Below, in pieces: positions 45,994 to 57,291 of a stretch of 64,000 nucleotides of DNA. Positions within the stretch are counted from its first letter, which is position 1; each line of letters starts with the position of its first letter. The notes under the pieces were generated by a model. It did no database searches and was not told the DNA's origin. It was given only the letters and a program-made list of their open reading frames with translations. The position numbers were made by a program, and so were the translations under genes. This stretch comes from Posidonia oceanica (Eukaryota > Streptophyta > Magnoliopsida > Alismatales > Posidoniaceae), in NCBI GenBank assembly GCA_037176725.1, contig JAZBRS010000026.1:55406501-55470500 (forward strand). Reading direction: 5' to 3'.

Positions 45994-48900
45994 GTAAAAG
46001 CAAGACATCGGAAAAGCCACGCAATGCAGGGGTGCGACAAGCAAAGACGAAAGCAAATCCGGGCGAGAATATAGGCGATGCAGAGGCAAAAGCAAAACTT
46101 CGAAAAAGCCACACAATGCAGGGGTATGACAAGCAAAGGGGAAGACTAGACGACATGATGGGCGTCAACCGGGCAGTTAGAGCTGCCAGCCTGGATGCAA
46201 AGGAGAGATAAGCGATGTGAGTGTAAGAACAAACACCAGAAGAACCACACAATGCAGGTGTAAAGAACTGCAAAGGGGAAAGGAAGCAAGTGGAGGGATC
46301 ACCACTATTCTGTGACTGTTTCCCACTAAACCGTCCCACGATGTGTCTCGCACGCTACCCAAAGCTCGCTGTGCAATCGGATCGTGGAAAAGGGGGAAGA
46401 AGGCCGTAATCAGTAGTGAATCCGAGGGAAAACTCAACCCAAAATACTTGTGAGTACGCGAAAAGGGGAGACAGAGTTGATAGATGAGAAGAGGAGGTCC
46501 TAATCTACATGCTCGAGGAAACAGAAAGCAAAAACAATGCATGCAATGCAAATGGTGTGCAAATGAATGCTGTGCAGAGGTTCAGAAGGACTTACCTTGG
46601 AGATCTGAAGCCTGATCTGAGAAATGGTTGGTCTGCATTGAAGAGCGCTCCATCGGGGTCGTCCAAGCAGCTTGGTTGCGAAGATCTGACTGTCGGATCG
46701 GAAGATATGCAGGTTTCAAGGTAGGAGGGACAAGAACAGGGGAGAAGAATGGATCTAAGTGCAAAAGAGGTCCTAGGGGTGTGCAAAACAGGTCCTCCCA
46801 CGTACATGGGAGCTAGGAGTGCTCAAAAGTGTCCTAGGATACTGAGTGCAGTCAAAAGGGGTGCAATGCATGCAAGAAATGCAAGGAAAGGGACCTATGT
46901 GCAAATAGGAGGAGTGCAGGGGTTTAGGTGTAAATTAACCCTAAATGTGTGCAAAAGAGTGCAAATGTATGCAAGGATGCTAATGCAGGGATGCATGGGC
47001 TAAATGCAAGGTTAATTAGGATAGATGTGTGCAAAAATGCAAGAAAAGGGGGCCTAAGTGCAATTTTCAGAAAACTTATGGACTAAGATGCAAAAAACCA
47101 GCAAACGGGCACAAATCCCAAAAGAAAACCCACAGGGGAGTCCGCTGCAACTTTGGAAAAGTTCGAACAGAAGAAACAAAGCCAAGAAGTATTAAAAAAC
47201 CATAAAAGGTGGTCCTAGGGACCTATGTGCAAATTCCAAGAAAACAGGACTAAATAACAAATCCAGGAAGAAAATAAGCATGCACAGTCACAGTAGTGTT
47301 TGAAAACTTGGGTGCAACCTAAACAGGCTCTAGGTTCGAAAGCAAAGCCAAGGGGAAACCACATGAAAGCAAAACAACATGGAAGGACCTATGTGCAAGC
47401 CTTTGAAAAAGTTGAGGGCCTATTTGCAAGAAAAACAGAAACCTGGGGGGCCTTCTGAAGTTCATAAGGACCTGAAAGTAAAAGACAGAAACTTCTGGAC
47501 TAAACAAAAAGTCCAAGAAAAACTAAAACAAAGCTACAGTTCATGCACAAGGACCTAAGTGTGATTAAAATAAAAACTTGGACTAAAATGCAAGTCCAAA
47601 AAAGAAATAAAAGCTTCTGTAAAATAAGAGGGTGGACTAATCTGCAAATACGAAAAATCAGAGGGCTAATCCGCAAAGTCATGAAAACACACACAGCAGC
47701 TCAAGGAGGAAGGACCTCTGTGCAATAAAATAAAGCAAGAGGGCTTTCTTGCAAAAAGGGAATCATGCATATTCTAAGCTCAAAGGGACCCAAAAGCAAA
47801 TAAACTAAGATCAGGGGCTTTTTTGCAAATTTTAAAGCTGAAAGAGGAATAAAGATGCATGCTGTGTGGACCTAGATGTAATAATCTAAACCTAAGGTGG
47901 TTTCATGCAATGCAGTATGATAAAAAAAGAAAAATCAAATGAAAATAAACTGTAGATAACCTAAGTGCAAAAATGAGGAAATGCAAGGGTCTGGATGCAA
48001 AAGACCAGAAAACCATAGTATGCAGGAGGACCAAAAAGTAAATAAACAAAACAAGAGTATTTTTTATTAATGTTGCATGTAGTTAACTTAGGGATTAAAT
48101 GAGATTTCAAATGAAACAGGACTAAGTTGTAGATATAAATAACACAAGGATTAAGCTGCAAAATGACCAAATAAACACATGGTATTTAACATGGCAGAGG
48201 ACCTATGTGCAAGAAAATGAAAACTCAAGGGCCATACAATAATATTAACATGATTTTCATTACTGAAATAAATAACAAACTATACACAAGCACAGTAAAA
48301 TAATTAAATGGAGGACTGGCATGTAAATAATAGAAACTAACGTATTTTATGTTAATGTAAATAAAATAAAAAACGTATACTTGCTACAGTAACATGCGAA
48401 AGATAAAACGAAAGCGCTGGAGTCCCGCGCGCGTCGGCAACATCGCCGGGGAAGAAGCAGAGGTCCGGCGACCTCGGGAAGGGAGCATAGGCAGTAGAAA
48501 GCACCGGCAAAGGGCTTGGAAGCAAGAGGGGGTTCTAGCGAACCCTCGGAGGAAGAGATCTAACTGTGGTGTCGTTTGGAGCAGGTTGACGACGCGAGGA
48601 TGAATGGCGCTCTGAGACAGAACCAGAGGGAGCTGTTGAAGCGGTCGCGGAGCTTGGCGACAGGTCCGGTGCGATCGTGGGATCAAGGCGGAGCTTTCTG
48701 GACGGAGAGGGGATGGTTGCGCTGCGCTGGGTCCGGAGATGGTTTCAGCACTGGAACTAATGGGTGCCAAGGGTCATGTGGGTGTTCCAGAGCTCTGGAA
48801 GCGGTGGGGAGGATTGGGTTTGCTCGAGTGAACTCATAGGAAGCTCTCTGGATGCTCAGAATGGAGTGTGGTGGGTTGGAACGGGAGTAATTGCTCTGGT

Positions 48901-51305
48901 TTTGTTTGGGTGGTTTTTGGGTCAAAGCGAATGTCAGGCCACAGGGGGGATGCGCAGGCAATTGGGGGCTATTGGGCGCGAGGTGGGGAGTGGCTCAAGG
49001 TCTGGAGAGCTGGCAGAGGCTTGAGCAACGAAGTCGTTGCTCAAACCAAAGAAACCTGGCATGCTCTGGGCTGTGGCAATGTCTGTGGGTGAGAGGCGAA
49101 GCCGGACAGTGGTGACGCGAGCTGGGATGGTGGCTGTGACCGTTAGGAGGGTGGCTTGAATCGAGGTCGGCCACAGAAGTCGCGAGGGTGCCAGGAGGAG
49201 TTAATGGAGTTTGGACTGTGGTGAAGGGAATGAGCTGTAAGGGTGCTGTGGTGAGCTGGAGGGCTTGCTGAGGGCTTGGCCCGGTCTGGGGGAAGCGTGG
49301 GTTCGAGGAAGATGGTTTGGGTTTGGTTCAAGAGGGAGAGGAAGTGCTGGTTTGCTGGGAATTGGATTTGGGAGAGAATTGGGTTCTGTCTTGGGTGAGC
49401 TAGTTCAGTGGGTGTTGGAGGCCGGTTCTGGGGGTGTTCAGGTGCTGGTGAGGTTGGGTTTTGCAGAGGGGAGAATGTAGGTTGGTCTGGGTTCATGGGG
49501 TAAGGGTTTAGGTGTTGGTTTTACTTGGTTTTCTTGGGTGAGTTTAGGTGTTAAGTTCTGCAGGTTGGTTTGGGTTTTGAAGGGGCGTCGGTCAGGAGAT
49601 TTAGGTGTTGGTGAAGGCTTGGTTTTGCTGGTGAGGAGTGGGATCAGATGAGCTGGATTGGGTCTGGTTTTAGGGTGAATTTAGGTGTTAGTTTGGGTGA
49701 GGTTGAGGAGTGATGCAGAGGGGAGGATGTGGGTTTGGAGGAGATTGGGCGAGAGTGGGAAGAAGGAAGGAAAAAAATGAAAAAAAGGGAAGGAAATGGT
49801 GGGCTTGGGCCGACTTAAAAAGGAGAAAAAAGAGGAAGAGAAGAAAGGAAGAAAGAAGGAGAAGAAGAAATAAGGAGAAGAAGAAAAGAAAAAAAATGGA
49901 AAAAAGAAAAAGGAAAAGAGCTTAGTGGGCCTTGGGCTTGATTAGGGTTTAGCTTTGTTTTTTAATTGGATTAGGTTTGATTTAATTTAAATGGATTTGG
50001 TTGTTGATTGTTTAAATTGATTAAAGTTAAGTTGAAATGGATTTTGTGCTTCAAATGGATTTTAGGATTTCTTAAAATGAGGTTTAGGGGTTTAGTTTAT
50101 TTTTTAATGAGCTTGGATATGTGATTTGGTTAGTTTTAAATTTAAATGAGTTTTGATTTATTTAAATGGGTTTTGTCTTTGATTTGTTAACTTCAAATTG
50201 GTTTTGGTTCTTAATTAGGTTTGAGGATGGGCTTTGCTTTTTTTTTTAAGTGGGATTGAGGCCTTGATTAGGATTAATTAAGTTGTAGTTGTGATCTAGG
50301 TTTGCATGGATTAGTTTTGAGTTTTAGTGTTCTAAGTTTTTTTGGGTCTTGATTTAGGATTTTGTTGAAGTCTTGATTAGAGTTTAAGTTGTTAGGGTCT
50401 TGGTGTTTCAAGTGGATTAGGTTGTGTTGTAGGTTTTAGGGTTTAGGGTTTAGCATGGTTGTAGGGTTTAGGGTTTAAGGAGGGTTTAAGGTTTGGGAAG
50501 GTTTGGTTTAGTGGTTTAGGAAGGTTTGGTTTGGTGGTTTAGGAAAGTTTTAGGGTTTAGGGTTTGGTTTAGTGGATAAGGGTTTAAGGTTTAAGGAGGG
50601 TTTAGGGTTTAGGAAGGTTTAAGGTTTAGGGTTTAGCATGGGTGTGGGGTTTAGGGTTTAGGAAGGTTTAGCATGGGTGTGGGGTTTAGGGTATAAGGAG
50701 GGTTAAGGTCTAGTGCTTAGGGAGAAAGAAAGGAAGAAGGAAATGAAGAAGGAGAAGATGGGAGGAAAAGAGATTAAAGATGGGATAACATGGGATGAGA
50801 TAAAAGTAGGATAAAATAAGGATAAGATAGAGGGAGGAGACGAGCATAAGGTGGGTCCATTGGGGAGCAAGGAAAGAGGAAAAAGGGAGAGGAAAAGAAG
50901 GAGGATAAGGAGGAGAAAGAAAAGAATAAACTGGAGAGAGAAAAAGGATAATGAGGAGAGAGAAAAGGATAATCCGGAGAGAAGGAAGGTGAAAGGCTTG
51001 GGTTTGGAGGTGGGTTTTGTCTGTGTGTGTCCTAGGGCTCCTAGGGTTTGATCTAGGGTTTAACCTAGGGTTTTCTAGGGTTTTAAAAGAGATTTTTGGG
51101 AGGTTATTGGAAGGTTCAAGGTTTAGGGTTTAAGGAGGGTTTGGGTTTGGTTTCAGGGAATGATAATGGTTTTGGGAAGGGGGAAGGTTTAGGGTTGAAG
51201 GAGGGCAAGCTACCAGACCTCAGCACCAGCTCCAGAGTGCTCCTAGAGTGTTCCCAGAATGTTCCCAGTTGGCTGAGACCCCTTGGCTAAAATAGGGTGT
51301 CTACA
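45994..51305 (-). mobile_element. M3 3' LTR, main piece
   Basis: With 26970-27764 this makes an LTR of about 6.1 kb, the most divergent here. Its 5' terminus is TGTAGACACCC (51305 downward). Landmarks, minus sense: telomere-like CCCTAAA-rich stretch 50720-50420; GATAAT array 50980-50920; pseudo-acceptor array 48370-46850; donor CCAAG|GTAAGT at 46596/46595. The purine-rich stretch 49740-49920 gives lysine/arginine-rich frames of no significance. Confidence 0.8.
50420..50720 (-). repeat. Degenerate telomere-like repeat in U3 of M3
   Basis: Many GGGTTTAGGGTTTAGG-like words (plus strand), matching the plant telomere unit TTTAGGG but interrupted by AAGG, GCATGG and GTTTGG variants. It lies well inside the LTR, so it is not a chromosome end. 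Other U3 regions have scattered AAACCCTAA. Confidence 0.7.
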
Positions 51306-51330
51306 GATGCCTCTCCCTGAGCAAGGTCAA
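51306..51330 (-). promoter_or_regulatory. Polypurine tract of M3
   Basis: Minus strand reads CTCAGGGAGAGGCATC up to the LTR, one change from P1 and P2. It shows that the LTR ending at 51305 is the 3' LTR and that M3 internal sequence lies to its right. Confidence 0.75.
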
Positions 51331-51610
51331 GCGAAGCGAGGCCGCTACTCAGGGTTGACAAGACACCCCACCTGAACCGGTGGGCACGAAGTATGTAGGC
51401 ATGGGCACTATCCTGACAGGTGCACCAGAAGTCGTGACCCATCGCCAAAATGCAAATGAAAGTGCAGTTGTGAATGCTGATGCAATGCAATGTGATGACA
51501 ATACAATGCCGATGCAGTGCTGATGTGCTGCTGTTGTTAAAGTTGATGTTGAACCAATATGCAATTATGGTGCACCGCGCCGGGCTCTGCCAGGGGAGGC
51601 GTGGATGATG
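51331..51610 (-). other. M3 3' tail, conserved block
   Basis: Homologous to P2 40195-40348 near the polypurine tract (GACAAGACACCCCA-type sequence), then diverged. No gene seen. Confidence 0.6.
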
Positions 51611-51629
51611 CATGCATGCGATGATTGTG

Positions 51630-52690
51630 AGGAATGATAGGTGCAAGCCCTATCAAGACCAGGAAGGGGTCAGGAATGATAAGTGCAAGCCTTATCAAGA
51701 CTGGACCGCTAGGAATGATAGGTGCAAAGCCCTAAGAAGACCCGAAAGAGGTCCGGATTGATAAGTACAAGCCTTATCAAGACCGGACCGCCAGGAATGA
51801 TAGGTGCATGCCCTAGCAAGACCCGGAAGAGGTCGGGAATGACAAGTACAAGCCTTATCAAGACCGGACCGTCAGGAATGATAGGTGCAAACCTTAACAA
51901 GACTCGGAAGAGGTCGAGAATGATAAGTACAAGCCTTATCAAGACCAGACCGCCAGGAATGATAGGTGCAAGCCTAACAAGACCAGAAAGAGGTCGGGAA
52001 TGATAAGTACAAGACTTATCAAGACTGGACCGCCAAGAATGATAGGTGCAAGCCCTAACAAGACCCAGAAGTGGTTGAGAATGATAAGTACAAGCCTTAT
52101 CAAGACCGGATGGCCAGGAATGATAGGTGCAAGCCCTAACAAGACTCGGAAGAGGTCGGGAATGATAAGTACAAGCGTTATCAAGACCGGACCGCCAGGA
52201 ATGATAGGTGCAAGCCCTAATAAGACCCGGAAGAGGTCGGTAATGATAAGTACAAGCCTTATCAAGACCGGACCGCTAGGAATGATAGGTGTAAGCCCTA
52301 ACAAGACCCAGAAGAAGTCGGGAATGATAAGTACAAGCCTTATCAAGACCGGACCGCCAAGAATGATAGGTGCAAGTCCTAACAAGACCCGGAACAGGTC
52401 GGGAATGATAAGTACAAGCCTTATCAAGACCGGACCACCAGGAATGATAAGTGCAAGCCCTAACAAGACCTGGAAGAGGTCGGGAATGATAAGTACAAGC
52501 CTTATCAAGACCGGACCACCAGGAATGATAGGAGCAAGCCCTAACAAGACCCGAAGAGGTCGGGAATGATAAGTACAAGCCTTATCAAGACCGGACCGCC
52601 AGGAATGATAGGTGCAAGCGCTAACAAGACCCGGAAGAGGTCGGGATTGATAAGTACAAGCCTTATCAAGACCAGATCGGAAGGAATGAT
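51630..52690 (-). repeat. 81-bp tandem array (about 13 units) in M3
   Basis: Each unit has two hairpin modules: GATAAG-TACAAGC-CTTATC, and GATAGGTGCAAGCCCTA with a weaker partner, separated by GAGGTCGGGAAT and GACCGGACCGCCAGGAAT. The period of 81 bp is a multiple of 3, so long frames stay open on both strands (minus 52712-51939, 257 aa of a 27-residue Leu/Ile-rich repeat; plus 52000-52569). No start-codon context or homology supports translation. Confidence 0.9.
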
Positions 52691-53767
52691 GGATGATAGG
52701 TTCTGGACCCACCGACCACGAGTGGGTAACTGATAAGATTCGGACTTATCGGCTGCAAGGGATTGGAATGTGATAAGTTTCGGACCTATCGACTGCAGAG
52801 GGAAGGCTATTAGTCTCGGACTCATCGACCACAAGAGTTGAAGAGTGATAGGTTTCGGACCTATCGACCGCAAAGGTACAAGGGCACCAAGATCTGAAAG
52901 TGGAGCAAAGAAACGGATGGGCCCGCGACAATTAGGCACGCTCGCCTAGATGCAGTTGGAGATGTGATACCATGGGGCAGCGAAAAAAAGATGCCCCTGG
53001 TATCAGGGAGGATACCAGGGGATAGCCGAAGCGTCCGTGGCATCGAAAAAGCGATAGACTAAGCTGACGCGCTTGTCAAACGAGTAGTTAGGGTTACCAG
53101 CCCAATGATGACTTGACGGACTCATCACCAGATAGTTAGGGTATCAGCCTGGATGATGCCCAGTAGGGGGCGCTTGGTGGCTTTGCCCGTGTTGACGGTG
53201 CTTGTCTACAAAGATCCTAGCATCCAAGTGGAACACAGGGTCTTCTTGTAGCTTCCTTTGGTGCCGAGAATGTTGATTGTTGCTTCTGATCTTGTAGGTT
53301 CTGATAGTGCCCTTTTCATGACTCCGACGGGCTGAAGGAATATGCTAAAGATATGATTGTAAGACCATGTATGCACCAAACCAAACACACGAGCACATGG
53401 TACAAAACACCCTTGCATTAACAAAGTCTTGATTACACGCCTATAACAAGCAGAACAAAGTACAGCAAGACTCAAAAAGAGATAAGCAGATGTGGAGGCC
53501 CTAGTCAGTACGGGCCTTCTTCGACTTCCTAGTGTCAGGGAAGAGAGGTGCGCCAGGCGAGATCTCATTAATGGGCCAGAGCCCCTACACTTCAGTTAGA
53601 TACTCAGGAGTACATCTTGAGCCCCTTGCTGCTGCAATGTCTGTAGACTTTATAGCATGGCGTAGGAGGTCTGCTAACTCCGTTGTGGGTGCAACTGTGC
53701 TGAAGGGATAGGGCTGGACTAGTTTTGGCGTAGTGCTGTCAACAAATGCCCCTTGGCGGAGACCAAA
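52691..53767 (-). other. M3 hairpin tract and spacer, no gene
   Basis: Contains GATAAG/CTTATC and GATAGG/CCTATC modules with TTCGGA-type loops (52737-52865), the 11-bp-stem hairpin at 52994-53021, further GATAG-type modules near 53115-53150, then about 600 bp with no recognisable content. Confidence 0.65.
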
Positions 53768-54703
53768 TTACCGCATAACCCGGATGGGGTGATACTCCAC
53801 GCCTTCAGTGAACCCCAGTAGGACAACCAGGCGTATGTCGCAGGCGTCGAAGAAGACAGTGAAGGGCTCTGCTGCAGATGGAATGATACGCCAGGTTATT
53901 GTATCATCAGTTAACTGTTCCAGCCTTTCGTACTCCTCGCAGACAGTTTTGATAGCTTTGGCATGGCTGCTGCTACAGTACGTCTCAAATGCATGCTTCT
54001 GGGGGCGCAAGATGTCTACCTCCAGGTGTCCAGCTAACCACACTTGTACTAGGGCCCCACAGCCATGAAAGTGGTGGCAGCGGTGCGAAATGCGGTCCAG
54101 TCTGCGATACGTCGCAGCCAAGACAACAGGTGCCAGGTCGATTTGGCGGGCCACCACAGCAAGGGCAATCTCTGCAACTTCAATAGCTATAGTCATCCGG
54201 CCATGACTGAAAATCAGCTCGCCCAAGAAACGGGTGACAAAGCCGCGAAGCCACAATTCATCTCCTAGTTCAGCGCGCTTCTTGGAGACTTCTTCAAAAT
54301 AGTTCAGGCGGAGGGCAGGTGCGGGTCCGTCGATGCAGACCAATCTCTTCTCACAGATTTGTGCAGAGAGCCCCGTAAGTTGCCTCAGGATGGTGACATA
54401 GCCAGAATGCCTCATGAACACAGCAGGTCCCATGAGCGTGGAGAAGCCGCAGATGCGGCGCACTTCTTCCAACGTGAGTGTCAGCTCCGTCCTTCCGAAG
54501 CGGAAGACATGGTGTGCCGATTTCCAGAATCTTGCAGCAGCACACAAAAGGTGTCGACTGACCTCCACATCAGTGGCTTTCAGGAGTCTGGGTGGGATGC
54601 CCCACAGGCTCAGCTTTTCACGGTCAGCTTCGGTGAGCACGGCGATCCATCCTCGGAGGGTCTCGAAGTAGTGTGCTGGGGTCAGCAAGGTGGGGAAACC
54701 CAT
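53768..54703 (-). CDS. Extra ORF downstream of integrase; DUF7745/plant-mobile-domain-like protein
   Basis: Intact 311-codon frame in the sense orientation of M3, about 1.7 kb 3' of the integrase stop. The frame opens 13 codons earlier, but the first ATG is at 54703 (MGFPTLLTPAHYF). Residues about 55-80 read FWKSAHHVFRFGRTELTLTL followed by EEVRRICGF. This is the pattern of the plant DUF7745 and plant-mobile-domain families (aromatic residue, FG, then ELTxTLEE). Those domains occur in plant transposable elements; no biochemical function is established. The rest is mixed alpha-helical, with no catalytic motif I can name and no membrane segment. Extra ORFs are known in Tat-lineage elements, but in Ogre the extra ORF precedes gag. 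An in-frame survivor beside a decayed integrase is notable. A possible acceptor CTACAG|G lies just upstream (about 54750). Confidence 0.6.
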   Translation of the reverse strand: MGFPTLLTPAHYFETLRGWIAVLTEADREKLSLWGIPPRLLKATDVEVSRHLLCAAARFWKSAHHVFRFGRTELTLTLEEVRRICGFSTLMGPAVFMRHSGYVTILRQLTGLSAQICEKRLVCIDGPAPALRLNYFEEVSKKRAELGDELWLRGFVTRFLGELIFSHGRMTIAIEVAEIALAVVARQIDLAPVVLAATYRRLDRISHRCHHFHGCGALVQVWLAGHLEVDILRPQKHAFETYCSSSHAKAIKTVCEEYERLEQLTDDTITWRIIPSAAEPFTVFFDACDIRLVVLLGFTEGVEYHPIRVMR

Positions 54704-56391
54704 GACAGGCGAGGATGCAGACAGCTGGTGCGAAATCTTCAAGTACCTGTAGCCAGAACTGTTTCATCAATCCGGAACATGTACAAGCGTATAACACTGG
54801 CAGACAGAGAAGTAGATGTGCATATAAAGCTGATAAAGCAGTTCAAACGCTACAGCTAGCAATGAGACCATAGAATTCAAGCACATTCAGCTAAGCAAAG
54901 GGGGCATCGCCTGTACAAGCAGGGCCGAACAAAGGGCACCCTTGTCCTCGTCCGTGCGGAGCGAGGAGACAAGGGAAGGGGGCTTCGTTTGCCTGGAACG
55001 AAGTCACAAAGGAGGCACACTTGTCCTTGTCTTGTACGGAGCAAGGAGACAAGTGGAAAAGAGACTTCGTCCGTCCAGAGCGAAATCACATAGGGATTGG
55101 GGGTAGCGCCTGATTGCGCAGACTCGACGGCCCAAGGGGGCCATAGGGGGGTACCAAGGTTGTCCTGCTGCCTCTGGAGGGATCGCCCTGTCCCTGACTA
55201 CTGATGCTTTCCCTGAGCTGCTGGACTAGCAGTGATTAGTTGATCTGAAGCTTGGAGGTGGTCAACGTGCCTTGGTAGAAGTACTATCCCAGTGTTGAGC
55301 CGAGCCTTGCAGAGTGGGAGGAAAGGGGTGGGGATGATTTGATAGCGAATAGATGCATGCATGCTCTATACTAAATCTATCGCCCTCAGCATACGGAGTG
55401 CTTGATGCTTGCTGCAAAGGAAGGAGCGGTCTCTGACTCACCAGACTCTACTCGGATTCCAAACTGTTGGTGGCACTCTGGAAATGGTGTTATGGGTGCT
55501 TGGATGGTGGTGTAGTGAGGACGGACTCCATGCCAAACTCTCAGGGAGCTACACCTACTCTTTTCATTTTTTCTTGTCTTTTTTGCTCCCACATAGGTGT
55601 GTAGTACTTTCCCTATCCCTGACCTAGGGGGAAGATGGGTGTCTGGTGATGGCTGGGATGAGTGGTTAGGCCCCATAGGATCTATGTATTTCCCAGGCAC
55701 AAATCTGGTTCCTCCCTAAGGCAGGGAAGGGGCGGAATCATGCTGCCTGCCTTTGTTCCTGGGGTTGACTTTTTGTTTTGGCCCCTCTTTTTTTTTGTTT
55801 TGCTTGTTGTTGCTTTTTTTTCTCTTTCTTTTTTTTTCTTCTCTTTTTTTGTTTGACTCGTAGGCTTCCGCTGTCCCTAACTTAGAGGCAATGGGTGCCT
55901 GATTTTGAGGAAAAAAGGGCTAGGCTTTGTATGACTTGTGGATTTGCAGGTGTGGATGTAGATCCTCCCCAAGGCAAATTGGAGGGACGAGGTCGTACTA
56001 CACACCTCTATCTCCAGGGTTAACTCCTGTCTTCGCCCTCTAGTTTTCTGTGGGGGCTAGGCTAAGGCATGTGGGTCTTGCTTACACTCTCTCACACCCT
56101 AAGATTGTTTTCTCCCTCTTGAGGTGTAGGTATTGAAGGGGTTTAGACATTTCGTCTATCCTCAATGGATAGTGGCTCCCTCACTGGTTAGGACATCCAA
56201 GTAGTGTCAAGTGAGGTAGAGCGTATTCCTTCTAGAGCAGGCATGCATCTCCAATTTTCGTCATCGGGCCCATAATAGCGATGTACATAATGCGTTTACA
56301 ACTTCTTGCTGAAAAATGAACAAGCCTAAAATGCATGGGAGAGGAGGAATGCAAGAAGTATGAAGGAAGAGGTGTGCAAGGTGGTGGCGGG
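54704..56391 (-). other. Spacer between extra ORF and integrase in M3
   Basis: About 1.7 kb without a credible gene. Contains two long hairpins (54941-54973 and 55020-55053) and a T-rich run on the plus strand (55760-55860, A-rich in element sense). Confidence 0.6.
54941..55053 (-). repeat. Two covarying hairpins in M3 spacer
   Basis: CTTGTCCTCG pairs with CGAGGAGACAAG at 54941-54973. CTTGTCCTTG pairs with CAAGGAGACAAG at 55020-55053. The changed position is compensated on the other arm. Related CTTGTCC/GGACAAG hairpins occur in M2. Confidence 0.75.
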
Positions 56392-57291
56392 CTATTGGTA
56401 GTATTGCTTGAGGTAGCATGAGTTGACCGGCTCAGACTGCTCGACCTGATCCATGTCCTCAAGGACTGCTGCACCGTCGGAGAAGGTCCGCTTGATTAAG
56501 AAGGGGCCACGCCAGTTGGGTCGGAATTTCCCTCGGCCATCGGGGAGATGGATGGCTCGGAGGACCATATCCCTTGGATTGAAGCTTCTGGGCCTAACCT
56601 TCTTCAGGTATGCTCTGGCCGAGCGCTTCTGGTAGCACTGAGCATGATGTATGGCTTGCAACCTATGCTCATCAATCAAGTTTAGTTGGATACGATGGTC
56701 TTCGACCCATTCTGCTTCTTCCAGCTCAGCTTCTCGTAGGATCTGCAGTGAGGGGATCTCTACTTCAACAGGCAGCACTACCTCCATGCCGTACACCAGA
56801 GAGTATGGGGTGGCCCCTGTTGAGGTTCGAACTGATGTCCTATATGCCCAAAGCGCGTACGGAAGCTTGTCATGCCAGTCCTTGTGAGTCTCTGCCATCT
56901 TTTTCAAGATTTTGACAAGGTTCTTATTGGCGGACTTTACTGTGCCATTCATCTGTGGCCAATAAAGCGAGGATCAATGATGCTTGATGTGGAAGCCTTG
57001 CAGGTAGTCTTCGATCCTCTTGGCGATGAAGTTTGTGCCGTTATCAGAGATAAGCGCGTGTGGGACCCCATACCGGGCTATGCTATTGTTTCTGATAAAC
57101 TTTTTGGTAGCCACGGCAGTTACTGTCTTGTAGGAGGCTGCTTCCACCCACTTAGTAAAGTAGTCAATCGCCACCAGAATGTAGCGATGACCGTTGGAAG
57201 CTGGTGGGTGTATGGCGCTAATGACATCGATCCCCCAGGTGGAGAAGGGCCGTGGCGAAGACATGCTGTGCAGTTCTTGTGGGGGCGCGTG
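56392..57291 (-). pseudogene. int: Integrase, C-terminal two thirds, decayed
   Basis: Ty3/gypsy integrase fragment from the catalytic core to the C-terminus. WGIDVISAI carries the first catalytic Asp and ISDNGTNF the second. The expected third residue, Glu, 35 residues further on, is Lys (NGTVKSANKN). A TGA at about 56971-56973 splits the frame where relatives have Arg (probably CGA to TGA). The frame is otherwise continuous to 56392, with WAYRTSVRTSTGATPYSLVYG and a GPFLIKRTFSDGAAVL C-terminal domain. It has no chromodomain, which fits the Tat/Athila lineage. The N-terminal zinc finger and upstream pol are missing because LTR A begins at 57292. It could not catalyse integration. Confidence 0.88.

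Larger units (their letters stand above)
26970..57291 (-). mobile_element. M3: minus-strand Tat/Ogre-like element with integrase, interrupted by P2
   Basis: Minus-sense order: truncated integrase (57291-56392), spacer, extra ORF (54703-53768), hairpin tract, 81-bp tandem array, polypurine tract, 3' LTR (51305-45994, then 27764-26970). P2 sits inside the LTR. Upstream pol, gag, PBS and 5' LTR are absent; LTR A abuts the integrase at 57291/57292. At the left end M3 enters M2 after TTGACGAAC, so CGAAC (26965-26969) is the candidate duplication, but the partner copy is not in the window. Confidence 0.8.

Noticed and set aside
50420..50720. A chromosome end
   Set aside because: The telomere-like words are degenerate and lie inside an LTR with element sequence on both sides.
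51939..52712. 257-aa hydrophobic repeat protein
   Set aside because: It is a reading of the 81-bp array with an equally open antisense frame, no initiation context and no domain.
55760..55860. Poly(A) tail of a retroposed transcript
   Set aside because: The T-rich run is mixed with G and C, has no flanking duplication and lies in the M3 spacer. Treated as low-complexity sequence.
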